Positions 1-9,765 of a stretch of 64,000 bases of DNA are shown one piece after another (position 1 is the stretch's first letter; each line of letters begins with the position of its first letter). The translations under genes and the position numbers were made by a program. The stretch is from an uncultured Lactobacillus sp. (lineage in GTDB: Bacteria > Bacillota > Bacilli > Lactobacillales > Lactobacillaceae). The notes beneath the pieces were generated by a model. It had not been told where the DNA came from, searched no databases, and saw only the letters and a program-made list of their open reading frames with translations. The stretch covers positions 1 through 64,000 of the forward strand of contig CAMKZU010000004.1 in NCBI GenBank assembly GCA_946477855.1, in the 5' to 3' direction.

Positions 1-43
1 CTATATTAACAGAATATCTTTTAGTAACAATCTTAGTTGCCAT
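1..43 (-). CDS. 5' end of a truncated minus-strand CDS (MATKIVTKRYSVNI...)
   Basis: ATG on minus strand at 43 preceded by GGGAGG Shine-Dalgarno; runs off window edge. Confidence 0.4.
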   Translation of the reverse strand, partial: MATKIVTKRYSVNI

Positions 44-84
44 AATTTGCCTCCCAAAATTATCTTCTTACATAATAATATCAT

Positions 85-119
85 AAAATTACCTAGAACA
101 GCATATTTTAGGTAATTTT
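85..119. terminator. Inverted repeat AAAATTACCTA...TAGGTAATTTT (terminator or operator)
   Basis: Perfect ~11-bp stem read directly. Confidence 0.4.
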
Positions 120-301
120 GATAAGTTTTAGTCTAAAATTGTCTTAAATAAAATACTATAGTAAAACTGACTTTAAATTTTTGGCTTCTTCTAAATCAAA
201 AAAATATGCCACTTGGTTTCTTATAATTGCCACTTAGTCAAAAGTGCTAGATTTTAAATTAAAATAAGCGTTTAATTAAATCATCAAGTGATGAAGGGCA
301 G

Positions 302-772
302 GTGAGAAGCGTGAAAATAAAAATAGAACTAAATCCAGATCTGGACGATGATGATACCAGTATCACAATTCATGCTAAAGCCGTGACACCAGAAGTTGAA
401 CAAATTTACCGTCAACTTCAAGGTATTAATAAACATCCAGATCAAATTGAAGGCAAAAAAGAAAATGTGTCCTATTACTTGAGTATGAATGAAATTTTAT
501 TTTTTGAAACAGAAGATAAACAGGTAATTGCACATACTGCCAGGGATGCGTTTACGGTAGATTATAAGCTCTATGAATTGGAAAACTTGTTAAGTAACCA
601 GTTCATGCGGGTATCTAAGTCAACAATTTTAAATTTAAATCAAATCTATGCGTTAACACGCTCGATTTCTAACTGTAAGATTAATTTTCGCGATTCTTAT
701 AAAACTGTCTATGTTTCACGTCACTACTATCACAATTTGAATGATAGGTTAAACGAGAGAAGGTCATCATAA
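302..772 (+). CDS. LytTR-domain DNA-binding regulator
   Basis: C-terminal LytTR pattern (EILFFETEDKQVIAHT...YELENLLSNQFMRVSKSTILNLNQI); GTG start. Confidence 0.85.
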   Translation: MRSVKIKIELNPDLDDDDTSITIHAKAVTPEVEQIYRQLQGINKHPDQIEGKKENVSYYLSMNEILFFETEDKQVIAHTARDAFTVDYKLYELENLLSNQFMRVSKSTILNLNQIYALTRSISNCKINFRDSYKTVYVSRHYYHNLNDRLNERRSS

Positions 773-1587
773 TGAAAAAATTTAAACTTAGAGAAGTATT
801 TTGGGGGATAGCATTAGTGGCTGTTGCTATTTTCTTGGTAATGAACCAGCTGCATCTGCTTTCATTTCATTTGAAAGTAAGTATGATTATTTGGACCATT
901 ATATTTGGAGCAGCATTGATTGAAAGTTTGGCAGATAGAAGTTTGTTTGGTACGACTTTTTCTATTGCTTTTCTCTTAATTGTTTACGCTGAACCATTGC
1001 ATATTACCAAAATTGTTCCATGGACAGTATTGATTGCTGCATTGCTGATTTATATAGGTTTGACATTAATTTTTAGAAAAAGCTGGTTTTTAGGAGGAAA
1101 CTACTTTAAACATAAATTTAATCCTAGGGATTACTATGATGATTGGTCAGACTTTGATAAAAGTTATAAAACGACTGATAATAACACCATTAATGACAGT
1201 AAAGATTATACAACTGACGGCGATACCATTAATGATAGTAAAGACCATACTGATGGTGAAGATATAGTAATCAATCAGAAGCTGTCATCAGTTTCACGCT
1301 ATGTTCATTCACAAAATTTACGTAGTGTCATGATTAATTCTTCATTAGGTGAAGTTGAAGTCTACCTTGATCAGGCTAAGGCTGCTGGCGATGTAGTGAC
1401 AGTAGATATTAACGGTACCATGGGTGAGATTGAAATTTACGTTCCAACTTCATGGAAAGTCAACAGTGATAACTTAAACCTAGCTCTGGGAGAATTAGAT
1501 ATTAATGACGAATCTACCGGTGGCGGTCCTACATTAATGTTAACAGGCCATTTCAGCATGGGTGAAGTTGAAGTTAATTATGTTTAA
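772..1587 (+). CDS. LiaF-like membrane protein
   Basis: N-terminal TM segments plus C-terminal beta-rich LiaF-like domain (SSLGEVEVYLDQA...GTMGEIEIYVP); overlaps stop of LytTR gene. Confidence 0.75.
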   Translation: MKKFKLREVFWGIALVAVAIFLVMNQLHLLSFHLKVSMIIWTIIFGAALIESLADRSLFGTTFSIAFLLIVYAEPLHITKIVPWTVLIAALLIYIGLTLIFRKSWFLGGNYFKHKFNPRDYYDDWSDFDKSYKTTDNNTINDSKDYTTDGDTINDSKDHTDGEDIVINQKLSSVSRYVHSQNLRSVMINSSLGEVEVYLDQAKAAGDVVTVDINGTMGEIEIYVPTSWKVNSDNLNLALGELDINDESTGGGPTLMLTGHFSMGEVEVNYV

Positions 1588-1939
1588 CTTTTGGAAAAAT
1601 AAAATGGTTAATTTAAAACAATTACATGATTATGTCAAAGAAAATTATGAAGCCAGAAACTATAAAGAAGCTGAAAAAGCCTATAAAAAATGGCGTGATA
1701 CCAATGATTATACCTATCATGCAGCAAAAACTGCTGTGAAAAAGAGTTCTCTCAGTGATTATCAAATGGGTTGTGAACAAGCCAAAAAGGACTATGCAGA
1801 GAGTCATTCTTTTAAGGCTTTTCCTAAAAAAGGTGTTAACTTAGTTAATCGTGTTACCCAGAATAAAGCAATTGAAATAGAACGCTACATTGACGGCTAC
1901 AATGATGCCAAGACCAAAATTTTACGGGCGAAAAAATAG
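1580..1939 (+). CDS. Hypothetical protein, translationally coupled to LiaF-like gene
   Basis: ORF overlapping upstream stop codon; ATG at 1580 or 1604; no recognised domain. Confidence 0.55.
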   Translation: MFNFWKNKMVNLKQLHDYVKENYEARNYKEAEKAYKKWRDTNDYTYHAAKTAVKKSSLSDYQMGCEQAKKDYAESHSFKAFPKKGVNLVNRVTQNKAIEIERYIDGYNDAKTKILRAKK

Positions 1940-1961
1940 TCCATAAAGGAGATTATTAATT

Positions 1962-2801
1962 ATGTATGGCTCATTATTAGCCAATGTAAGTTCAGATAGA
2001 AAAATTAAGGAAGCTGTAGAACAATTTCCTCAACATACACAAGCATATTATCTGGAAAATAAGCCAGTCGGATTAATGACCTGTTGGCAAAATGCTTTTC
2101 ACCCTTATTCCTTAAATTTTGCGGGCTATCTTGCACCTAGATTAACCAGCGGTGAACAAATACAGGCTTATGAGCAAATACTGACAGATTTAACGGCAAA
2201 AGCCCAAAAGAATCACCAAAACGCATTAATTACTTATGATTATGCACCGCAGTTACTCTTTAATGCTATTGGTCAAAAAAATGGTTTTAAGTTAATCAGA
2301 ACTACTGTAGAACCCCAGATGCCTTTGAAAAGGGCACTGAAAAATATTCTAATTGATACTGATTTACAGATGATCACTCTACACGAAATAAAAAAAGATT
2401 CTGTAATGATGAATAGGCTAGCACAAGTGAGTTTCTCCGATTATCAGAAAAATCATTTAGCAAATCCGGTTGCAAAGATACCTCTTAGTGAGTGGAGCAA
2501 AACCATTTTCACTGATCAACTTGAACACGCCCCCTTAGCGCTAATTGCTGCTGGACAAATTAAGGCTTATTGCTTTTCTTTTGAGGATACCCCTCAAGAA
2601 TTGACTTTAGGATGGATGGGTGCTGTTAAGCCTAATTTATTAGATCAATTGCAACAGCAATTGCTAAATTGGGCACAAGCAAAATATCAAACCTTAAGTG
2701 GTGAATTTGACTCTACGGACCCATTAGCAACGAGGACTTACAGAAAATATGCGTTTAATCTGTGTCCAGTTTATGAAACGTATTTAAAAAAATTAAATTA
2801 G
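1962..2801 (+). CDS. Hypothetical protein, possibly GNAT-like acetyltransferase fold
   Basis: Intact 279-aa ORF with SD AAAGGAG; weak GNAT resemblance only. Confidence 0.6.
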   Translation: MYGSLLANVSSDRKIKEAVEQFPQHTQAYYLENKPVGLMTCWQNAFHPYSLNFAGYLAPRLTSGEQIQAYEQILTDLTAKAQKNHQNALITYDYAPQLLFNAIGQKNGFKLIRTTVEPQMPLKRALKNILIDTDLQMITLHEIKKDSVMMNRLAQVSFSDYQKNHLANPVAKIPLSEWSKTIFTDQLEHAPLALIAAGQIKAYCFSFEDTPQELTLGWMGAVKPNLLDQLQQQLLNWAQAKYQTLSGEFDSTDPLATRTYRKYAFNLCPVYETYLKKLN

Positions 2802-2808
2802 AAATTTA

Positions 2809-2843
2809 AAAAGGCACCTTTATTCAAATAATGGTGTCTTTTT
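2809..2843 (+). terminator. Intrinsic terminator
   Basis: AAAAAGGCACC...GGTGTCTTTTT hairpin with T-run. Confidence 0.65.
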
Positions 2844-2849
2844 ACTCAT

Positions 2850-3596
2850 CTATAATTGATAGCGGTAAAAATAATAGGGGATATTCCAGCTTTGCGAATC
2901 AGCTGCAACTAAATCATCATTCATTAAGTATTTAGGCAATAATGCAGTTGCCTGACCTTTTTTGACCAGCTCTAAAATCATTTCCAGCGAATCAATCTCA
3001 GTGACGCTGTTTTTATTCTGCGTTAATTTGAGAGTCAAGTTACGAAACGGACAATTTATGTCTGCGTTTATGGCAACCGGTACTCTTTTATTTTCCTGCT
3101 TTTTGCCTTTTAAAAAACAGGCTTGTAAATGACTTTTCTTGATTAACGAATATTGGGGTAAAGTGATCGGAGTAAAGGCCCAGACCATGTCATAGGGATG
3201 CTTAGTTAATAATTCTTGAATTTCATTAGTACTTTTAATAATGACTTCATATTGATCAAGTGCAAGTTGTGCCTTTCGGGTAATAATATAACCAAAAAGC
3301 AACTCAGAGATTAAAACTTTGGGTTTGTTACTGGTTAAATCGTCTTTTAAATTCTGATAGTTTTGTAGTGCCTTAGTCGCAAAATGATACATTTTTTGCC
3401 CATTTTTAGTTGGTCTGACCCCTAAATTAGAACGCACAAAAAGTGGCGTTTTCAGTTCTCGCTCCATTGTTTTGAGCCTGGCCGTAATGTTGGATTGAGT
3501 GTAGCCCAGTTTTAATGCCGCTTTATTCAGTGATCTAGTTTCATAAATTGTTTGGTAAATATATAAATCGTTAAAATTCATAATACTCCATATCAT
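2850..3596 (-). CDS. LysR family transcriptional regulator
   Basis: N-terminal LysR HTH (TRSLNKAALKLGYTQSNITARLKTMERELKTPLFVRSNLGVRPTKNG). Confidence 0.85.
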   Translation of the reverse strand: MIWSIMNFNDLYIYQTIYETRSLNKAALKLGYTQSNITARLKTMERELKTPLFVRSNLGVRPTKNGQKMYHFATKALQNYQNLKDDLTSNKPKVLISELLFGYIITRKAQLALDQYEVIIKSTNEIQELLTKHPYDMVWAFTPITLPQYSLIKKSHLQACFLKGKKQENKRVPVAINADINCPFRNLTLKLTQNKNSVTEIDSLEMILELVKKGQATALLPKYLMNDDLVAADSQSWNIPYYFYRYQL

Positions 3597-3685
3597 TAAA
3601 AGTGATAACCCTATTACAATCTCGGATTATGCAGAGTGAATTTGTTTTAATATACTAATTTTGTAATCTAAAGGGGGAACTTATT

Positions 3686-4705
3686 ATGACTACAAAAATT
3701 GGTATTAATGGTTTTGGTCGCATTGGCCGGCTTGCTTTACGGCGAATTTATGAAGTGGCCAGTGACGACATCGAAATTGTCGCAATCAACGACTTAACCT
3801 CACCAGCTATGTTAGCACATTTATTAAAATATGATACTGCGCATGGTCAATTTAATCATGAAGTAACTGCTACAACTAATAGTATTGTAATTGATGGTAA
3901 AAATATTCCGGTTTATGCGGAAAAAGATGCCAGCCAAATTCTGTGGGTTAAAAACGACGGAGTTAAAATAGTACTTGAATGCACTGGATTTTATACTTCA
4001 ACTGCAAAATCCCAAGCTCACCTTGATGCCGGTGTTAAAAGAGTATTAATTTCTGCTCCTGCAGGCAATATGAAAACTATTGTCTATAGCGTAAATGATG
4101 ATCAACTAACTGACTCTGATCAAATTATTTCCGCAGGCTCATGTACCACTAATTGTTTAGCACCATTAGCACAGGCAATGAACGATGAATTTGGCATTCA
4201 GGTGGGAATTATGTCTACAACGCATGCCTATACTGCTTCACAAATGTTACAGGATGGACCTGATCGTGGTGGCAATGTCCGTAATGCCCGTGCTGCAGTT
4301 GCTAACGTTATTCCGCATTCAACTGGAGCAGCTAAAGCGATTGGACTAGTTATACCTGAACTGGATGGCAAACTTACGGGTATTGCTCAACGAGTCCCTG
4401 TTATTTCTGGTTCTATTACTGAACTAGCTGCCGTTTTAAGAGAAAAAGTTACAGCTGAAGAATTTAACGCTAGAATTAAAAAGCATACCGAAGGCAATGC
4501 TTCTTTTGGCTATAATGACGACCAAATTGTCTCATCAGATATTATTGGCACTGAATTTGGTTCGGTCTTTGATCCAACTCTTACCCAAGTTGAAACTGGA
4601 GATAATGGGGTACAACTAGTCAAAGGTTACGCTTGGTATGATAATGAGTCCGGTTTTGTAGCCCAAATGATCAGAACACTGCAAAAGATTGCCCAGCTAG
4701 GTTAA
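3686..4705 (+). CDS. gap: Type I glyceraldehyde-3-phosphate dehydrogenase
   Basis: [16 protein letters not shown], [12 protein letters not shown] active site, WYDNESG C-terminal motif. Confidence 0.95.
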   Translation: MTTKIGINGFGRIGRLALRRIYEVASDDIEIVAINDLTSPAMLAHLLKYDTAHGQFNHEVTATTNSIVIDGKNIPVYAEKDASQILWVKNDGVKIVLECTGFYTSTAKSQAHLDAGVKRVLISAPAGNMKTIVYSVNDDQLTDSDQIISAGSCTTNCLAPLAQAMNDEFGIQVGIMSTTHAYTASQMLQDGPDRGGNVRNARAAVANVIPHSTGAAKAIGLVIPELDGKLTGIAQRVPVISGSITELAAVLREKVTAEEFNARIKKHTEGNASFGYNDDQIVSSDIIGTEFGSVFDPTLTQVETGDNGVQLVKGYAWYDNESGFVAQMIRTLQKIAQLG

Positions 4706-4756
4706 TTCCAAAAATTAACTGATATTTTTATCAATTTATAACTGTTTATTATCAAT

Positions 4757-4796
4757 AAAAAATGGTTCTGCCAAGTGCAGAATCATTTTTTTGTTT
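4757..4796 (+). terminator. Intrinsic terminator downstream of gap
   Basis: ATGGTTCTGC caag TGCAGAATCAT + T-run. Confidence 0.75.
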
Positions 4797-4806
4797 TTAA
4801 AATATA

Positions 4807-5469
4807 CTAGTCATTTTTCACCCATGGCGCTGTGAGCATTTGACTAACGGTTTGCTTAATATCATTGCTTTGGGCAATCAAAGAAATGACCGCAGCTCCA
4901 GCTGCTTTAGTTTTAGCAATTGCGCTTAAGTCGCTAGCAGTAATCCCGCCAATAGCAACTATTGGCCGGGTTGTGCTTTTGACCAGTTTGCTTAAGCCGG
5001 TAATACCAATTTCGGGATCGGCATCACTTTTAGATTGGGTGGCATAAATTGGACCACTGCCATAATAATCAATTCCGCTAATTTTATTGGCTTGTTCAAC
5101 TTGCGTTAAATTCGAGCAAGAATAGCCGATAATCATTTGACTGCCAACTTCTTTAATGACCTGTCTGATTTCTTCATCGCTTTGCCCAACATGAACGCCT
5201 TCGGCATGAACTTGTTGTGCGAGCTGAACATCATCGTCAATAAAGAAGGGTACTTGATACGATTGACATAATTGATGCAGCTTTTGCGCCATAGGGAGTC
5301 TTTCAGCTTCACTTAAAGTTGAATTAGAACCCTTGTCCCGCAATTGAAAAGCAGTAATACCTGCAGCAAGTGCTTCTTCCACTATGCCCGGTAATGTTTT
5401 ACCTTCTGGAACGTCTTGACTGCCACAAATAAAATAAGCATGTAAAAATTCAGTGTTAAAGTCTTTCAT
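4807..5469 (-). CDS. thiE: Thiamine phosphate synthase
   Basis: QLRDKGS, FIDDDVQLAQQVHAEGVHVGQSD, PIVAIGGI motifs; position in thi operon. Confidence 0.92.
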   Translation of the reverse strand: MKDFNTEFLHAYFICGSQDVPEGKTLPGIVEEALAAGITAFQLRDKGSNSTLSEAERLPMAQKLHQLCQSYQVPFFIDDDVQLAQQVHAEGVHVGQSDEEIRQVIKEVGSQMIIGYSCSNLTQVEQANKISGIDYYGSGPIYATQSKSDADPEIGITGLSKLVKSTTRPIVAIGGITASDLSAIAKTKAAGAAVISLIAQSNDIKQTVSQMLTAPWVKND

Positions 5470-5482
5470 TATTTCTCCTAAA

Positions 5483-6289
5483 TTACTGGGCCCAATGATT
5501 TAAGGGACCGTGACCATGACCAACTTGAATGGTTTCTTTAATGGTTTTAGTAACGTACTTTTTAGCAATTGTAATTGCCGACGGTAAACTTTGACCTAAA
5601 GCCAGCTGAGCCGTAATTGCTGCAGCTAACGTGTCACCGGTGCCGTGGGTGCGCTCGGTATGTATTCTGGAACTGTTGACCCAAAGATCGGAACCATCAG
5701 CAAATAAAGCATAATCTTTTACTTGTTCGCTACTTGCATGACCGCCTTTAATTAGCACATTTTTAACACCCATATCTTGTAATTTATGAGCTAATTCTGG
5801 ATATTGGCTTTGATCTTGTACCTTGATACCAGTTAAAGTCTCCGCTTCTGGTAAGTTGGGTGTTATAAGATCGGCTAAAGGCAGCAGCTCGTTTTTAACG
5901 GTGGCGACAGCATCTTGACTTAATAATGGTGCGCCACCCTTAGCAACCATCACTGGATCTATCGTAATAGGACCAAAGTCATACTTTTGCAAATTAAGTG
6001 CAACTTGGTGAACGTGAGCCGCATCGCCCAACATTCCTGTTTTACAAGCACGGATGTGGAAATCTTCTGCCAAAGAGGCGAATTGAGCATCGATCATTTC
6101 TAAAGGCAGTAAAAAAGATTTCTGGACGCCCAAAGTGTTTTGTGCTGTCACTGCTACTACAACAGCTGTACCAAATACTTTTTGCATTTGAAAAGTTTTT
6201 AAATCAGCCATGATTCCGGCACCTCCACCTGAATCTGTGCCGGCAATAGTTAAAACCTGGGGAAAAGAATTAATTTTTTCAGTCATCAT
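5483..6289 (-). CDS. thiD: Bifunctional hydroxymethylpyrimidine kinase/phosphomethylpyrimidine kinase
   Basis: VLTIAGTDSGGGAGIMADLKTFQ, THGTGDTLAAAI. Confidence 0.93.
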   Translation of the reverse strand: MMTEKINSFPQVLTIAGTDSGGGAGIMADLKTFQMQKVFGTAVVVAVTAQNTLGVQKSFLLPLEMIDAQFASLAEDFHIRACKTGMLGDAAHVHQVALNLQKYDFGPITIDPVMVAKGGAPLLSQDAVATVKNELLPLADLITPNLPEAETLTGIKVQDQSQYPELAHKLQDMGVKNVLIKGGHASSEQVKDYALFADGSDLWVNSSRIHTERTHGTGDTLAAAITAQLALGQSLPSAITIAKKYVTKTIKETIQVGHGHGPLNHWAQ

Positions 6290-6297
6290 AAAGTTCC

Positions 6298-7086
6298 TTA
6301 ATCAAAATCAGCAATTCGTTCAATATCTGCAACTTTTACTTTATACAGATAATCCATGAGATACATGCCAAAAGTACCTGGTCCGACATTGGGATGATCT
6401 TGAACTACTAATTGACCAGCGCAACTGAAAACTAAAGCACCTATTTGAGCCGCTTCAAACGGATCATCAGTGACTGCGGTAAAAGCTGTGACAATACTGG
6501 ACAACATATCACCTGAGCCCACATGAGTTTTAAAAAGGGGTGAGCCATTATGAACATGAGCCAGTCTTTTACCATCACTAATTGTATCTGTAGGACCGCT
6601 GGCAATGACCGTACAATGATATTTCTGAGCAGTTTTCATAGCAATATCATCAATATTACCGGAGCCGGAACCTGCATCAATGCCCTTTGAACTCCAATCA
6701 AAGCCACCTAAGGCAGCTATTTCACCAATATTGCCACGAATAATACTGGTATGAAAATCCCATAAAAGCTTATCTGCGATTTTGTAGCGATATTCAACTG
6801 CACCAACTGCAACAGGATCAAATACTATGGGTTTATTGTATTGGCGTGCCAAATCTTCCACTTTTTTAATGTGGATAATTTGCTGTTTGGTTAAACAGCC
6901 TATGTTAACTGCAACAGCAGAAGCCATTCGCACTATTTCTTCGGCTTCAGCGACTTCATTACTCATAATTGGTGAAGCACCAATAGCATTAACAGCATTT
7001 GCTACGTCTTGAACTGTTACAAAATTGGCAACGTTGAAAATAACCGGGTTTTCTGCTCGCAATTTGTCTAATAATTTTAACTGCAT
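6298..7086 (-). CDS. thiM: Hydroxyethylthiazole kinase
   Basis: ENPVIFNVANFVTVQDVANAVNAIGASPIMS; VGSGDMLSS. Confidence 0.93.
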   Translation of the reverse strand: MQLKLLDKLRAENPVIFNVANFVTVQDVANAVNAIGASPIMSNEVAEAEEIVRMASAVAVNIGCLTKQQIIHIKKVEDLARQYNKPIVFDPVAVGAVEYRYKIADKLLWDFHTSIIRGNIGEIAALGGFDWSSKGIDAGSGSGNIDDIAMKTAQKYHCTVIASGPTDTISDGKRLAHVHNGSPLFKTHVGSGDMLSSIVTAFTAVTDDPFEAAQIGALVFSCAGQLVVQDHPNVGPGTFGMYLMDYLYKVKVADIERIADFD

Positions 7087-7125
7087 TATATTCTCCTAAT
7101 TAGCTGTCTTTAAAATTTTGATTAA

Positions 7126-7159
7126 TAAAAAAGCTTTAGCATGTGAAAATGCCAAAGCC
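7126..7159 (-). terminator. Riboswitch-associated intrinsic terminator
   Basis: Minus strand GCTTTGGCAT tttcac ATGCTAAAGC TTTTTT immediately 3' of TPP aptamer. Confidence 0.75.
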
Positions 7160-7254
7160 TAACAGGTTCGACACGTTCCTACGCAAGTGTTAACTTACAG
7201 GTTCAAAGGGTCTGAAATAATTTTCATCTCAGCCAAAAAGGCACCCCTCGTGTT
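7150..7254 (-). promoter_or_regulatory. TPP (THI-box) riboswitch
   Basis: Minus strand GGGGTGCC...GGCTGAGA...GACCCTTTGAACCTG...GCGTAGGAACGTG conserved aptamer segments upstream of thiM. Confidence 0.92.
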
Positions 7255-7508
7255 ATCGCTTTCAATTATAACGAAATTAATGCTAGATTACAATGTCATG
7301 TTTTGCTGCTTAATATGATTCTGCTTATAATTTCAAGCTTTCTTTACATAATCTAACCAAGTATTTTGTCAAGTAAAGCAAATAATTATAGCAGCCGCTT
7401 TTTTTAGATCAAAAAATTAGCCAATTACTCGCTGCCTAAATTTTTATGCTATATTATACTAAATAAAATAAATTAATTAATTTTTAATGTTGGGCGAAAG
7501 GAGCGGTC

Positions 7509-7769
7509 ATGATGAAAAAGAAAATTACAAATACAGATCGAAATAACGCGCTTCATACACTTTTTATAGAACATAAAATTGATAAAATATTTTTACCTAT
7601 TGCAGCAGTGTTTGTGGCCTTTTTATGGTTATCAATTTTGTTTAATTTTGCTGTTTTCGTTAAAGTGATTACCGTGGTTTTTGTTGTTGTGCTGCTCTAT
7701 TTCGCAATATGTACATTTTTTGAAATACATGATTGGTACAAGAGAAAACATGATAAGGACAAATTTTAA
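7509..7769 (+). CDS. Small membrane protein, function unknown
   Basis: 86-aa ORF with two hydrophobic segments, GAAAGGAG SD. Confidence 0.6.
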   Translation: MMKKKITNTDRNNALHTLFIEHKIDKIFLPIAAVFVAFLWLSILFNFAVFVKVITVVFVVVLLYFAICTFFEIHDWYKRKHDKDKF

Positions 7770-8068
7770 AAGTAATTTTGCAAGACAGTTTTAACTTAAT
7801 TTTCTGAGATTTAAATACAAAAAAGTCCAGTAAATCAGCACTTGTTTGAATGGTGAAACAAATTAATTCTTTAAAGAACCTGTGACTATTAACTACAGGA
7901 GGTTCTTTTCGTGGGTCATTCTTGTGCTAATCGTGACTAACACTGGTAAAAAGGTGAAAGTCAAAGCGTTAAAGACTGCTAAATTAGAATATGATATAAA
8001 CAGTAGTAAGCCGGATCCGATAAACTGTGCCACCATTTTAATGATACTAATATCGCCACAGATGAAAA

Positions 8069-8098
8069 AGCCCCAAAAGTTGTCTAACTTTTGGGGCT
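8069..8098 (-). terminator. Intrinsic terminator for the GH29/PTS operon
   Basis: AGCCCCAAAAGTT gtct AACTTTTGGGGCT; T-run on minus strand. Confidence 0.8.
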
Positions 8099-8144
8099 CA
8101 CCACCTTATTATATATTTTATTAGTCTTTTTATTTAAATGAAGT

Positions 8145-9371
8145 TCAATAAATCTTGGCTACACGCTCTACCAAGTTGGTTCCGTACTCGAATCCGTCTG
8201 CTTTAACTATTAGTTGGCTTTTTTCTGGCAATTGTTTAAACGCCACGTTAGTGCCATTATCCAGCCAAACAATGCGCTCGATCTTTTGGGGCGGGAAATT
8301 ATTAAATACTATTTCTCGCATTTTTTCTCCTCCCAGTACTACGTTTTGATTGCCAACATTACCTAGATTATCCACAAATAAATAATTACCTTTAATAAAA
8401 TCATTATCATTTCCAGCACCGGTATAAGTTTTATGCTCAAAATTATTGGTGTTATAGACTGCTTCTTTATTAATTGCCATCCATTGTTTAATAATTTCTA
8501 GTAACGACAGGCAATGAATATTTAAAGAGCCATCAAATTCTGGGCCCACGTTAATTAATAAATTTGCCCCCACTTTGCGAGTGTGACAAATTTGTTCAAT
8601 TAAGTGCCGCGCCGAAACATAATTAAGGTCATTTTGGGCATTGCCCCAATGTCTGTTTAGAGTCAATGAGGTTTCAGCAGCAAAATAACGATTATTTTGA
8701 AAATGGTTGATTACTTGAGGGTTGCCTCTTTCAAAAGTCAGGACGTCCACTTTTCGCCCGTCACTTATTCCTTGCTTTCCTAATCCGGTGTTGTTGGTAA
8801 TAATAGCTTGTGGCTGCAGTTTTCTAATTTCCTGATAAAGCTGCTCATCCTGCCAATCAGCGTTGGGTTTGTTCCAGTTACCATCAAACCAGAAACCGCC
8901 AATTTTGCCATAATTAGTGCAGAGGATTCCGATTAGCTGGCGTAATTCCTTTAAATACCCGTTAAAATCTGCCTGATATTTTTTATTATGCCAATCATAA
9001 GTAGCGTAGTAAATAAAAGGTGCAATTCCTTGCTCATGGCACTCATGTGTAAATATTTTAATTACATCTTTGCCAAAGGGTGTGTGAACACTATCAAAAT
9101 TGTGGATGCCCTTGGTATCAAATAAATAGAAGCCATCATGGTGCTTAGCAGTCAATACAATATACTTAAAACCGCATTCTTTGGCCAGTTTTACTAAGTT
9201 ATGAATATTATCTTCAATGGGATTAAATTCGCTAAAAGCGTTTTGATAATTGGTAATATTTAAAATATTTTGTGACCATTCTCCCTTAGCAAATCTTGAG
9301 TATAGTCCCCAATGAACAAAGAGGCCGATACCCATTTTTTCAAAATTTATCAGTTTAGGTGCTATTTCCAT
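8145..9371 (-). CDS. GH29-type alpha-L-fucosidase, predicted cytoplasmic
   Basis: MGIGLFVHWGLYSRF, YIVLTAKHHDGFYLFDT, GGFWFDGNW, LLINVGPEFDG motifs; no signal peptide. Confidence 0.88.
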   Translation of the reverse strand: MEIAPKLINFEKMGIGLFVHWGLYSRFAKGEWSQNILNITNYQNAFSEFNPIEDNIHNLVKLAKECGFKYIVLTAKHHDGFYLFDTKGIHNFDSVHTPFGKDVIKIFTHECHEQGIAPFIYYATYDWHNKKYQADFNGYLKELRQLIGILCTNYGKIGGFWFDGNWNKPNADWQDEQLYQEIRKLQPQAIITNNTGLGKQGISDGRKVDVLTFERGNPQVINHFQNNRYFAAETSLTLNRHWGNAQNDLNYVSARHLIEQICHTRKVGANLLINVGPEFDGSLNIHCLSLLEIIKQWMAINKEAVYNTNNFEHKTYTGAGNDNDFIKGNYLFVDNLGNVGNQNVVLGGEKMREIVFNNFPPQKIERIVWLDNGTNVAFKQLPEKSQLIVKADGFEYGTNLVERVAKIY

Positions 9372-9416
9372 TATTTTTCTTTCGGACCAATTGGTGGACT
9401 AACTAATAGTAAATTA

Positions 9417-9755
9417 TTAATCCTTATTATTTCGTTTCTCTTGTTTCAACTTATTGATTTCTAAATTAGTTTTAATTAATTCAGTAGCTAAATCAAGAAA
9501 AGTTTCCGCTGTAATCATTTGGTCTTCAGCGTGCATATATAAGGGATCAATATTACTTTTACCAGTTTTGGCAAAGTCTGATATCACTTTTAAGTGCACA
9601 TTTTGTGCTTTTTTCAGTTCTTCTTTTGCATCCTTAAGTAATGGCTGAGGATCCTTTACTGTATCTCTGGAATCAGCTATTGCCGTCATTATTTCTGTTT
9701 TTGCCTGTCCGGAATGGCTGATAATTTCGAAACTGCTTTCTTCTAAACCTTTCAT
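9417..9755 (-). CDS. PTS lactose/cellobiose-family IIA component
   Basis: MKGLEESSFEIISHSGQAKTEIMTAI...LYMHAEDQMITAETF; likely start at 9755, ORF-track start overlaps upstream gene. Confidence 0.88.
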   Translation of the reverse strand: MKGLEESSFEIISHSGQAKTEIMTAIADSRDTVKDPQPLLKDAKEELKKAQNVHLKVISDFAKTGKSNIDPLYMHAEDQMITAETFLDLATELIKTNLEINKLKQEKRNNKD

Positions 9756-9765
9756 AATTTTTCCT

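Noticed and set aside
7882-8124. 80-aa plus-strand ORF
   Set aside because: Runs through a terminator hairpin (8069-8098), unusual composition, no SD; unlikely to be coding.
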